Assembly (NCBI GenBank): GCA_043779285.1
Contig: JAYWEL010000229.1
Coordinates: forward strand, 1-7,606
Origin: MGR-bin208 sp043779285
GTDB taxonomy: Bacteria; Bacteroidota; Bacteroidia; Chitinophagales; Chitinophagaceae
Reading direction: 5' to 3'
Length of the DNA: 7,606 bases
The notes beneath the pieces are model-generated. The model saw nothing but the letters and a program-made list of their open reading frames with translations, had not been told where the DNA came from and made no database searches. Below, in pieces: positions 1 to 5,050 of the stretch. The position numbers were made by a program, and so were the translations under genes. Positions within the stretch are counted from its first letter, which is position 1. Every line of letters starts with the position of its first letter.

Positions 1-93
1 AAAACCAAACCAGTCCAAACAGATCCTTTCGAAAAACCAAGAACATCCAAATCCATCCAAAAACTGATAAAAATTAAAACTGAAATTTTTTAA
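1..93 (+). other. possible 3' end of an upstream gene
   Basis: Frame 1 is open from the window edge to a TAA at 91-93 and would give a basic, lysine-rich 30-residue tail ending in KIKTEIF. The other two plus frames close at about 65 and 77, and minus-strand frames are also open here, so coding potential is ambiguous. The stretch is rich in CCAAA and ATCCA words. The stop codon falls inside the AT-rich hairpin at 66-101, as often happens at a gene end. No family is recognisable. It could equally be non-coding, or the 5' end of a minus-strand gene. Confidence 0.2.
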
Positions 94-101
94 TTTTTAT
101 C
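66..101. terminator. AT-rich perfect hairpin, possible bidirectional terminator
   Basis: A 14-bp perfect inverted repeat pairs 66-79 with 88-101 around an 8-base loop. Apart from the closing G-C pair the stem is all A and T, with runs of A on the left and T on the right. Such stems can end transcription on either strand, here perhaps that of the gene ending near 93. The lack of a GC core makes termination efficiency uncertain. Confidence 0.4.
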
Positions 102-104
102 GCA

Positions 105-186
105 CACCGTCGTCCAAATCCTCTGAACGATTTATTTCATACCTCCTGCTAGACCAAAAGTTTAGCAGGGGGACGCGGTGCCTTTT
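105..186. ncRNA. nested GC-rich stem structure, candidate structured RNA or terminator
   Basis: Two nested stems are visible. An outer stem pairs 105-109 and 111-115 with 171-180, giving ten pairs with one bulged T at 110. An inner hairpin pairs about 144-154 with 160-170 around a five-base CAAAA loop, and could extend to 142-172 by competing with the outer stem. About 28 unpaired bases (116-143) lie between the two left arms. On the plus strand the outer stem is followed by CC and five T residues (183-187), as in a terminated small RNA or an elaborate terminator. Read on the minus strand it would be followed by the AT-rich hairpin. No known riboswitch or RNA family motif was recognised. Confidence 0.35.
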
Positions 187-214
187 TCAAACATTCTATT
201 TTCGCTGCAATTAA

Positions 215-242
215 TTGGGTATAAAAAAAATTATTTACTTTG
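215..242 (+). promoter_or_regulatory. Bacteroidota-type promoter before the BtuF-like gene
   Basis: The element TTACTTTG at 235-242 matches the Bacteroidota -7 consensus TAnnTTTG at all but one fixed base. It lies 17 bases after a TTG (215-217) that suits the -33 position. The start codon at 252 is only nine bases beyond the element, so the transcript would be nearly leaderless. The structured region at 105-186 lies upstream of this promoter and so is not part of this transcript. Confidence 0.45.
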
Positions 243-251
243 TAAAAAAGT

Positions 252-1043
252 ATGCCTGACTTTACAGACCAAACCGGTCGAATTATTTCTATCAACTATT
301 TTCCAAAACGAATTATTTCCCTTGTCCCTTCTCAAACTGAGCTGCTTTTTCATCTGGATATGGAACATGAAGTTGCAGGAATTACAAAATTCTGTATTCA
401 TCCTCCTGAATGGCATTTACATAAAATCAAAGTTGGAGGCACCAAAAACTTAAACATCGAACTTATTCATTCCTTATCTCCCGATCTGATTATTGCGAAT
501 AAAGAAGAAAACACAAAAGAACAAATAGAAATACTTCAAAAAAACTATCCAGTTTGGGTAAGTGATGTAAATAATATCATTTCTTCCTGTGAGATGATAG
601 AACAAATTGGAGAAATCGTTGATAAGAAAGAAAAATCCCAACAATTGTCATTGAAAATAAAAGAAGGTTTTAATTCATTAACCCTCAATAAAATTATTTC
701 TAAAACGGTTTATCTGATATGGCAGAACCCATATATGACTGTTGGTTCAGATACATTCATTCATTCCATACTGGAAATAGCAGGTTTTGAAAATGTATTT
801 AAATACAAAAACAGATATCCCGAAATCAGTATTACCGATATTCAAGATGCAAACGTAGAACTGCTTTTACTTTCTTCAGAACCCTACCCTTTTAAAGAAA
901 AACATATTTCTGCACTTCAAAAACAACTGCCTGATACTAAAGTTCTTTTAGTAAACGGTGAAATGTTTAGTTGGTATGGAAGTAGATTACTGCTGGTTCC
1001 TGAATATTTACAGAAACTGAAAAATCAAATTCCTGCACTTTAA
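252..1043 (+). CDS. BtuF-like helical-backbone metal receptor (ABC transporter substrate-binding family)
   Basis: This 263-residue protein belongs to the periplasmic-binding-protein 2 (TroA/BtuF-like) superfamily, whose members bind cobalamin, haem or iron chelates. Visible family blocks are RIISLVPSQTELLFHL (about 20-35), VGGTKNLNIELIHSLSPDLI (61-80), the second-lobe segment NPYMTVGSDTFIHSILEIAG (159-178), and NGEMFSWYGSRLL near the C terminus. Length is normal for the family core. There is no signal peptide or lipobox: the first residues MPDFTDQTGR are polar and the binding domain starts almost at once. It is therefore predicted cytoplasmic, unlike classical BtuF. No permease or ATPase gene lies nearby. 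The ATG at 252 is the first in frame and follows a -7-like box closely. The ligand cannot be assigned; cobalamin is the default guess from family naming. Confidence 0.85.
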   Translation: MPDFTDQTGRIISINYFPKRIISLVPSQTELLFHLDMEHEVAGITKFCIHPPEWHLHKIKVGGTKNLNIELIHSLSPDLIIANKEENTKEQIEILQKNYPVWVSDVNNIISSCEMIEQIGEIVDKKEKSQQLSLKIKEGFNSLTLNKIISKTVYLIWQNPYMTVGSDTFIHSILEIAGFENVFKYKNRYPEISITDIQDANVELLLLSSEPYPFKEKHISALQKQLPDTKVLLVNGEMFSWYGSRLLLVPEYLQKLKNQIPAL

Positions 1044-1079
1044 TTCCGAATAGTTATATTGATTGAATTGCAAGCATAT

Positions 1080-1113
1080 TTAATTAATACCGGAATAAGT
1101 CGGACTAATTAAT
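1080..1113. repeat. direct and inverted repeat upstream of the aldolase promoter
   Basis: The nonamer TAATTAATA occurs at 1081-1089 and again at 1106-1114, 25 bases apart. Between them CCG (1090-1092) and CGG (1101-1103) can pair, and 1080-1086 can pair with 1106-1112, giving an imperfect hairpin. It lies just upstream of the aldolase -7 element at 1133. It could be an operator, a weak terminator for the upstream gene, or chance in AT-rich DNA. Confidence 0.3.
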
Positions 1114-1132
1114 AAATACAAATTGTATAACT

Positions 1133-1140
1133 TATCTTTG
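1133..1140 (+). promoter_or_regulatory. -7 element of the aldolase promoter
   Basis: TATCTTTG is a perfect match to the Bacteroidota TAnnTTTG consensus, 20 bases before the aldolase ATG at 1161. No convincing TTG lies at the ideal -33 distance; a TTA at 1109-1111 is the nearest candidate. The expected start of transcription is about five to seven bases beyond the element. Confidence 0.6.
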
Positions 1141-1160
1141 CTCTCGCAAAAACATATGCT

Positions 1161-2216
1161 ATGTCAAAAAAAATTGTAGACTTATTAGGCGATCAAGCCG
1201 AGTTTTTATTAAACCATCAATGTAAGACATTTGATAAATCTACATTACACCTCCCCGGACCTAGTCATATTGAACAATCTTGGATACCGTCAAACAGAAA
1301 TAATAAAGTATTAAGAAGTATACAGACCATGCTTGGCAATGGTCGTTTGGCAAATACCGGATATGTTTCCATTCTTCCGGTTGACCAGGGAATTGAACAT
1401 AGTGCCGGAGCCAGTTTCTCTCCTAACCCAATTTACTTTGATCCGGAAAAGATTGTTGAATTAGCATATGAAAGCGGATGTAATGCCGTTGCTTCTACTT
1501 TTGGAGTTTTAGGAATTGTTGCTAGAAAATGGGCACATAAAATACCGTTTATGGTAAAAATTAATCACAATGAATTTTTAAGTCTTCCAAACAAATACGA
1601 TCAGGTAATGTTTGGCAGTATAAAGGAAGCCTGGAACATGGGTGCCGTATCTATAGGTGCAACCATATACTGGGGTTCGGATGAAAGTACCAGACAACTT
1701 CAGGAAGTTGCTACTGCATTTGAAATGGCACACGAACTGGGCATGTCAACCGTACTTTGGTGCTATACAAGAAATAATGGGTTCAAAGTAGATGGCGTAG
1801 ATTATTCAAACAGTGCAGACCTTACCGGTCAGGCAAATCATCTGGGTGTAACCTTGCAGGCTGATATCATCAAACAAAAACTACCCACTAATAATGGGGG
1901 TTACTTGGCTACCAAGCATGGTAAAACGAACAAACTGGTTTACGAAAAATTAACAACCGATCATCCGATTGATTTATGCCGATATCAGGTTGTCAATAAT
2001 TATATGGGACGTGTTGGTTTGATTAACAGTGGCGGCGAAAGTAAAGGTGCTTCTGATTTATCGGAAGCAGTTGCAACGGCGGTTATTAATAAACGTGCCG
2101 GCGGTATGGGGCTTATCAGCGGCCGTAAAGCTTTCCAAAAATCAATGAATGAAGGAATTGAATTATTAAATACTATTCAGGATGTTTATTTAGATAAAGA
2201 AATAAGCATCGCATAA
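1161..2216 (+). CDS. fbaB: class I fructose-bisphosphate aldolase (FbaB/DhnA type)
   Basis: A cytoplasmic enzyme of glycolysis and gluconeogenesis that reversibly splits fructose 1,6-bisphosphate into dihydroxyacetone phosphate and glyceraldehyde 3-phosphate through a Schiff base. The 351-residue length matches the bacterial FbaB family. Family signatures include LPVDQGIEHSAGASF (72-86), where the Asp lies in the active site, and RYQVVNNYMGRVGLINSGGE (274-293). The phosphate-binding glycine region continues to KRAGGMGLISGRKAF (311-325). Lys238 in the segment ADIIKQK is the likely Schiff-base lysine by comparison with the family. The whole reading frame is intact. The ATG at 1161 follows a perfect -7 element and gives the usual N terminus. 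A strong terminator follows, so the gene is probably transcribed alone. Confidence 0.95.
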   Translation: MSKKIVDLLGDQAEFLLNHQCKTFDKSTLHLPGPSHIEQSWIPSNRNNKVLRSIQTMLGNGRLANTGYVSILPVDQGIEHSAGASFSPNPIYFDPEKIVELAYESGCNAVASTFGVLGIVARKWAHKIPFMVKINHNEFLSLPNKYDQVMFGSIKEAWNMGAVSIGATIYWGSDESTRQLQEVATAFEMAHELGMSTVLWCYTRNNGFKVDGVDYSNSADLTGQANHLGVTLQADIIKQKLPTNNGGYLATKHGKTNKLVYEKLTTDHPIDLCRYQVVNNYMGRVGLINSGGESKGASDLSEAVATAVINKRAGGMGLISGRKAFQKSMNEGIELLNTIQDVYLDKEISIA

Positions 2217-2226
2217 CAAAAGAATA

Positions 2227-2279
2227 TTACAAATAAAAAAAACCATCTGCCAAGGCATTTGGGTTTTTTTTATTTGTAA
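2227..2279. terminator. strong, symmetric terminator after the aldolase gene
   Basis: An 18-bp perfect inverted repeat pairs 2227-2244 with 2262-2279. The arms carry eight A residues on the left and eight T residues on the right next to a CC/GG core. The 17-base loop holds a small inner TGCC/GGCA pair. The stem starts about ten bases after the aldolase stop codon. Its symmetry means it could stop transcription from either side, but the only neighbouring genes both run on the plus strand. Confidence 0.85.
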
Positions 2280-2337
2280 GTAATATTTTTTTGAGAAATA
2301 AATAGTTCCTAGATTGTATTTACGAAACCCAACAAAA

Positions 2338-2700
2338 ATGAAAAAATATCTGCTTACTTTATTTTCTTTAGGAATTATTATTATAGGTTGTAGTAAAAAA
2401 GATAGCGGAACTCCTAATCCGGGTGGAGGTACAACACTGGATTGCAGTACTGTCACTAATAAAGCTTTTTCAGCGAATGTAAATCCCATTATTCAATCAA
2501 CTTGTGCTATAGTAAGTTGTCATGCAGCGGGTAGTGCCAATGGACCCGGCGCCTTAACTACATATACACAAATATTTGCTGCAAGAACCCAAATACGAAG
2601 TTCTGTTGCTGCAGGTACGATGCCCAAATCTGGAGTATTATCAACAGCACAAAAAAATTCAATTTTATGTTGGGTTGATTCTGGTTCACCTAACAATTAA
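2338..2700 (+). CDS. small cytochrome-c-like lipoprotein
   Basis: A predicted 120-residue lipoprotein. The N terminus has a hydrophobic stretch ending in IIIIGC with Cys18 as lipid-attachment site, followed by a Ser/Lys/Gly/Pro linker. The mature domain carries C-A-I-V-S-C-H (Cys56, Cys61, His62), a C-x4-C-H variant of the haem c motif. A downstream Met95 in AGTMPKSG sits where an axial methionine ligand occurs in class I cytochromes. Cys36 and Cys111 could form a disulfide. This layout is familiar from small Bacteroidota lipoproteins annotated as cytochrome-like or hypothetical. Covalent haem attachment through C-x4-C-H is not certain. The ATG at 2338 is chosen over an in-frame TTG at 2314 because it gives a proper lipoprotein signal; a weak -7-like element, TATTTACG, lies at 2317-2324. 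No partner genes adjoin it. Confidence 0.75.
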   Translation: MKKYLLTLFSLGIIIIGCSKKDSGTPNPGGGTTLDCSTVTNKAFSANVNPIIQSTCAIVSCHAAGSANGPGALTTYTQIFAARTQIRSSVAAGTMPKSGVLSTAQKNSILCWVDSGSPNN

Positions 2701-2722
2701 TTTTATTTTTAATATTCATGAT

Positions 2723-2749
2723 AAAGACCTTGACAACAAGGTCTTTTTT
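2723..2749 (+). terminator. rho-independent terminator after the lipoprotein gene
   Basis: A 10-bp perfect stem pairs 2723-2732 with 2737-2746 around an ACAA tetraloop and runs into six T residues (2744-2749). It lies 22 bases after the lipoprotein stop codon and insulates the next gene, which has its own promoter. Confidence 0.9.
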
Positions 2750-2805
2750 GTTTTCGAATGAACTTAAAACAAAAATGCTGTTAAAATGAAACAAACTACA
2801 ATCCC

Positions 2806-2813
2806 TATATTTG
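2806..2813 (+). promoter_or_regulatory. -7 element of the accD promoter
   Basis: TATATTTG is a perfect match to TAnnTTTG and lies 13 bases before the first in-frame ATG at 2827. A TTAAA at 2781 is a possible weak -33 element about 22 bases upstream. A start of transcription near 2819 would leave a very short leader. Confidence 0.6.
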
Positions 2814-2826
2814 TGGTTTACAAAAA

Positions 2827-3752
2827 ATGAATGTTACTATGTCGAAACAATTTGAAGATATTGAAGCAAACCTTACAGGAGATGAAGGAAAAATGGAAGA
2901 TTCAAAAAGCAGTTGGTTTAGAAGAATAAAAAAAGGGATTCTGACTTCCAGTAATGAAAAAAAAGAAACTCCGGAAGGCCTTTGGGCTAAATGTCCGGAA
3001 TGTAACCATATCAGTACGGCAACAGACTTGAAAGAACATCTTTTTGTTTGTCCGAAATGTGAGAATCATCACCGCATAGGAAGTAATGAATATTTTGAAA
3101 TAATTTTTGACGACAATAATTATGTTGAACTTTTTGAGAACATCATTTCAAAAGATCATTTAAATTTTACCGATCTTAAATCGTACAAAAAAAGATTAGA
3201 AGAAATCTGGTCGAAAACAGATTTGAAAGATTCGATGCGGGTTGCCGTTGGTAAAGTAAACGGACATGCATTGGTTCTGGCTTGTATGGATTTTGAATTA
3301 TCGGAGGTTCGTTGGGAAGTGTGATGGGAGAAAAATTTTCACGTGCCGTAGATTATTGTATCGAACATCATTTACCCTATATGGTTATCAGCAAAAGTGG
3401 TGGAGCCCGAATGATGGAGAGTGCTTTTTCGCTGATGCAACTGGCCAAAACAAGTGGTAAGCTTTCTCAATTATCCGATGCTAAACTTCCTTTTATATCC
3501 CTATTAACCGATCCTACATTTGGCGGCATTTCGGCCAGCTTTGGCATGTTAGGAGATTTGAATATTGCTGAACCGGGAGCACTGATTGGTTTTGCCGGAC
3601 CAAGGGTAATTAAAGAAACTATTAAAAAAGAATTACCCGAAGGATTCCAACGAAGCGAGTTTTTATTGGAACATGGATTCCTGGATTTCATTGTTGCCCG
3701 TAAGGACTTAAAAGAAAAACTTTCAACTGTTTTATCTTTTTTCAAAAACTAA
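2827..3752 (+). pseudogene. accD: acetyl-CoA carboxylase carboxyltransferase subunit beta, split by a one-base frameshift
   Basis: AccD forms the carboxyltransferase of acetyl-CoA carboxylase with AccA, making malonyl-CoA for fatty acid synthesis. The 5' part (2827-3324) carries the N-terminal zinc ribbon, CPEC (Cys56, Cys59) and CPKC (Cys75, Cys78), and the start of the crotonase-like domain. The 3' part is open from 3312 to 3752 and holds KSGGARMMESAFSLMQLAKT and DPTFGGISASFGMLGD, standard AccD blocks. At 3291-3301 the frame should read DFE-FIGGSLGSVMGEK, but one T is missing from the run at 3298-3299, so frame 0 ends at a TGA at 3322. Adding one T restores about 308 continuous residues. 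The first ATG gives a longer N terminus than usual; ATGs at 2839 and 2893 are alternatives, the last leaving the common form beginning just before SSWFRRIKKG. Flanking sequence shows no other decay, so an error or a fresh mutation is more likely than an old pseudogene. Confidence 0.9.
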
Positions 3753-3775
3753 ATTGTCTTTTTTCACTAATACGA

Positions 3776-3808
3776 TTCTCATGGACCATTAAAATTGTAC
3801 CATGAGAA
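3776..3808 (+). promoter_or_regulatory. hairpin touching the smpB start codon
   Basis: A 9-bp perfect inverted repeat pairs TTCTCATGG (3776-3784) with CCATGAGAA (3800-3808) around a 15-base loop, ending one base before the ATG at 3809. There is no T run, so it is a poor terminator for accD. The loop contains TAAAATTG (3790-3797), a seven-of-eight match to the -7 consensus. If transcription starts there the hairpin would not be in the mRNA; if smpB is read through from accD it could hinder initiation. Confidence 0.4.
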
Positions 3809-4249
3809 ATGACCATGGAAATAAAAAACAGATCAGCCTATTTCGACTATTTCATTGATGACAAGTACATCGCCGGGATGGTATTGACCGGTACCGAAGT
3901 CAAATCATTGCGCACCGGAAAATCCAGTTTTAATGATAGTTTTTGTTTGATTTCCAAAGGAGAAATATTTATCCGGTCATTGCACATTGCCGAATACTCG
4001 CATGGCAATATCAATAACCACATTCCTACCCGTGACCGTAAACTTCTTTTAAACAAAAAAGAGATCCGGAAAATTGAATCGAAGCTGAAAGAAAAAGGAT
4101 ATACCCTGATTCCTTTGCGTATTTTTTTCACTGAAAAAAATATTGCTAAACTTGAACTGGGTCTGGCAAAAGGAAAAAAGAATTTTGATAAAAGGGAATC
4201 CATCAAAGCAAAAGACATGGACCGGGAAATGAAACGATTTTTGAAATAA
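3809..4249 (+). CDS. smpB: SsrA-binding protein SmpB
   Basis: SmpB binds the tRNA-like part of tmRNA and brings it to stalled ribosomes for trans-translation and tagging of the unfinished protein. The 146-residue length is close to the family norm. The N-terminal beta-barrel core shows NRSAYFDYFIDDKYIAGMVL followed by GTEVKSLRTGKSSFNDSF (about 28-45), the strongest SmpB signature. The region KGYTLIPLRIFFTEKNIAKLELGLAKGKK is the usual second part of the barrel, and the tail KRESIKAKDMDREMKRF is the basic C-terminal tail that enters the mRNA channel. The gene may start at ATG 3809 or at 3815 (MEIKNR); the second fits the family equally well. It follows accD by 56 bases and may be cotranscribed with it. 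No tmRNA gene is visible in the window. Confidence 0.95.
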   Translation: MTMEIKNRSAYFDYFIDDKYIAGMVLTGTEVKSLRTGKSSFNDSFCLISKGEIFIRSLHIAEYSHGNINNHIPTRDRKLLLNKKEIRKIESKLKEKGYTLIPLRIFFTEKNIAKLELGLAKGKKNFDKRESIKAKDMDREMKRFLK

Positions 4250-4288
4250 GCTGTAAACGTTAATCTTATTAATCGAAAAACACAGCTT
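4248..4288. repeat. nested inverted repeat after smpB
   Basis: AAGCTGT at 4248-4254 pairs with ACAGCTT at 4282-4288, and inside it TTAAT at 4260-4264 pairs with ATTAA at 4268-4272. The left arm includes the last base pairs of the smpB stop codon. There is no T run, so this is a weak terminator candidate at best, between smpB and the convergent XRE gene. Confidence 0.3.
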
Positions 4289-4331
4289 AGCTATATTTTC
4301 TAGCAGTCAGAAGAATATTCATGAAGAAAAC

Positions 4332-4580
4332 TCATGTGAAACCCTTGATAAATAAAATTGATGTGCTAACTAAGGGGGGTATATTATCCAAATAATTTCT
4401 GGCAGTTTTAAGCGTATACCCCAATACCTCCAATATTTCGTTAATTCTTTCTTGCCGGAGATTATTTTTGTTCTCCAGCTTGGAATAGCGTTGTTTGGTA
4501 ATGCCCATCTTTTTCGATATTGCTTCTTGTTTCATTTGCCGGGAATAGCGCAGTAGTCTGATTTCATCACTGGAAAGCAT
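4332..4580 (-). CDS. short XRE-family helix-turn-helix regulator
   Basis: An 82-residue DNA-binding protein of the HTH_3/XRE type. From the ATG at 4580 it reads MLSSDEIRLLRYSRQMKQEA, then ISKKMGITKQRYSKLENKNN: the QEAISKKMGI and KQRYSKLEN parts are the two helices of the helix-turn-helix. RINEILEVLGYTLKTARNYL then gives the closing helices of the domain. Similar short regulators are common in Bacteroidota. The frame is open upstream to an ATG at 4718, but that 46-residue extension has no family likeness, and MLSSDEI is the usual beginning, so 4580 is preferred. A weak -7-like element, TTTCTTTG, lies on the minus strand at 4609-4602. The gene is divergent from the double-glycine peptide gene at 4787 and is the obvious candidate regulator of that cluster, which is inference from position only. 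Confidence 0.75.
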   Translation of the reverse strand: MLSSDEIRLLRYSRQMKQEAISKKMGITKQRYSKLENKNNLRQERINEILEVLGYTLKTARNYLDNIPPLVSTSILFIKGFT

Positions 4581-4786
4581 AGTGGCAGTTAATTGGTTGC
4601 TCAAAGAAAGCGAATTTGATAACAAAAATAATACCCCTTTAGTGGTATTGACTTTATCAAGGGGGTAAAATTTGGCAGCTTGGTTTGGAAGTTTGAATTT
4701 ACAGCATTCAATGGACATTGGATGCAGGAGATGCTCCGAACCTGGGTAAAAAAGAGTAAACGATTACAAATATTAACTTTTTAACA
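4581..4786. promoter_or_regulatory. divergent control region between the XRE gene and the precursor peptide
   Basis: This 206-base region should contain promoters for both divergent genes. On the plus strand TAACTTTT at 4774-4781 is a seven-of-eight match to the -7 consensus just before the ATG at 4787. On the minus strand there is a comparable element at 4609-4602. In between, AATACC (4630-4635) pairs with GGTATT (4644-4649), and TACCCC (4632-4637) alternatively pairs with GGGGTA (4662-4667), so two hairpins compete. The word GGGGTA/TACCCC also recurs twice inside the XRE gene (4376 and 4417). These are candidate operators. Confidence 0.4.
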
Positions 4787-4987
4787 ATGAAAAAATTATC
4801 AATTTCACAAATGGAGAAAGTTGAAGGGGGGATTTTTTGGGGAAGGGATTTCACATCATGCACAGCAGTTGAAGGCCCAAACGGGGCACTTTTTTACTGG
4901 CAATGCTGGGATTATTACATGTTTTGGATAAATGTGGGTGGTGATTGTGAACCTGTAGGATCCTGCGGACCTTATAATTTCAATTAA
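4787..4987 (+). CDS. double-glycine-leader precursor peptide (bacteriocin-like)
   Basis: A 66-residue precursor. The leader MKKLSISQMEKVEGG matches the classic double-glycine pattern LSxxQMxxVxGG at residues 4-15, with cleavage expected after Gly15 by a C39 peptidase; the start of one is encoded at 7105 on the same strand. The mature part would be 51 residues beginning IFWGRDF. It has four cysteines (25, 40, 54, 60), enough for two disulfides, and four tryptophans among about thirteen aromatic residues, concentrated in FYWQCWDYYMFW (36-47). Only one basic residue (Arg20) stands against five acidic ones, so the peptide is anionic, unlike most cationic class II bacteriocins. There is no YGNGV box. 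No lanthipeptide or other modifying enzyme is visible. It may be an antibacterial peptide or a secreted signal; the family was not recognised beyond the leader. Confidence 0.85.
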   Translation: MKKLSISQMEKVEGGIFWGRDFTSCTAVEGPNGALFYWQCWDYYMFWINVGGDCEPVGSCGPYNFN

Positions 4988-4993
4988 AAAACC

Positions 4994-5031
4994 AATCAGG
5001 GCTCTTTATATTTCGGGGAGCTCTGATTTTT
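4994..5031 (+). terminator. terminator or attenuator between the precursor and the export genes
   Basis: An 11-bp stem with one G-T pair joins 4994-5004 and 5018-5028 around a 13-base loop, and runs into five T residues (5027-5031). It begins seven bases after the precursor stop codon. Partial readthrough would make much more precursor mRNA than exporter mRNA. It also covers a TTG at 5030 that could otherwise be taken as the start of the next gene. Confidence 0.75.
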
Positions 5032-5050
5032 GAAAAGCTATCTTAGAACT

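Noticed and set aside
129..147. Three-codon frame ATG AAA TAA on the minus strand after AGGAGG
   Set aside because: The Shine-Dalgarno-like sequence is only one base from the ATG and is part of a hairpin arm; nothing else supports translation.
105..183. tmRNA or tRNA fragment suggested by GGACGCGG
   Set aside because: There is no TTC loop sequence, acceptor stem or CCA end in the right place.
100..251. Cobalamin riboswitch upstream of the BtuF-like gene
   Set aside because: No B12-box-like sequence is seen, and the likely promoter at 215-242 lies downstream of the structured region.
178..453. Open frame of 91 codons on the plus strand overlapping the start of the BtuF-like gene
   Set aside because: It is out of frame with a clearly recognisable protein and its translation shows no domain; it starts upstream of the likely promoter.
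2190..2489. Minus-strand frame of 99 codons covering the aldolase terminator and lipoprotein start
   Set aside because: It reads through an 18-bp terminator hairpin and lies antisense to a convincing lipoprotein.
3288..3324. Programmed ribosomal frameshift in accD
   Set aside because: A -1 shift would be needed, but there is no X-XXY-YYZ slippery heptamer at the junction and accD is not known for such recoding; a lost T in a T run is simpler.
3467..3745. Minus-strand frame of 92 codons antisense to accD
   Set aside because: It is a shadow of the conserved accD coding strand.
3847..4218. Minus-strand frame of 123 codons antisense to smpB
   Set aside because: It is a shadow of smpB with serine- and phenylalanine-rich composition typical of antisense translation.
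4581..4718. N-terminal extension of the XRE protein to an ATG at 4718
   Set aside because: The 46 extra residues have no family likeness and would cover the inverted repeats of the divergent control region; the domain begins normally at 4580.
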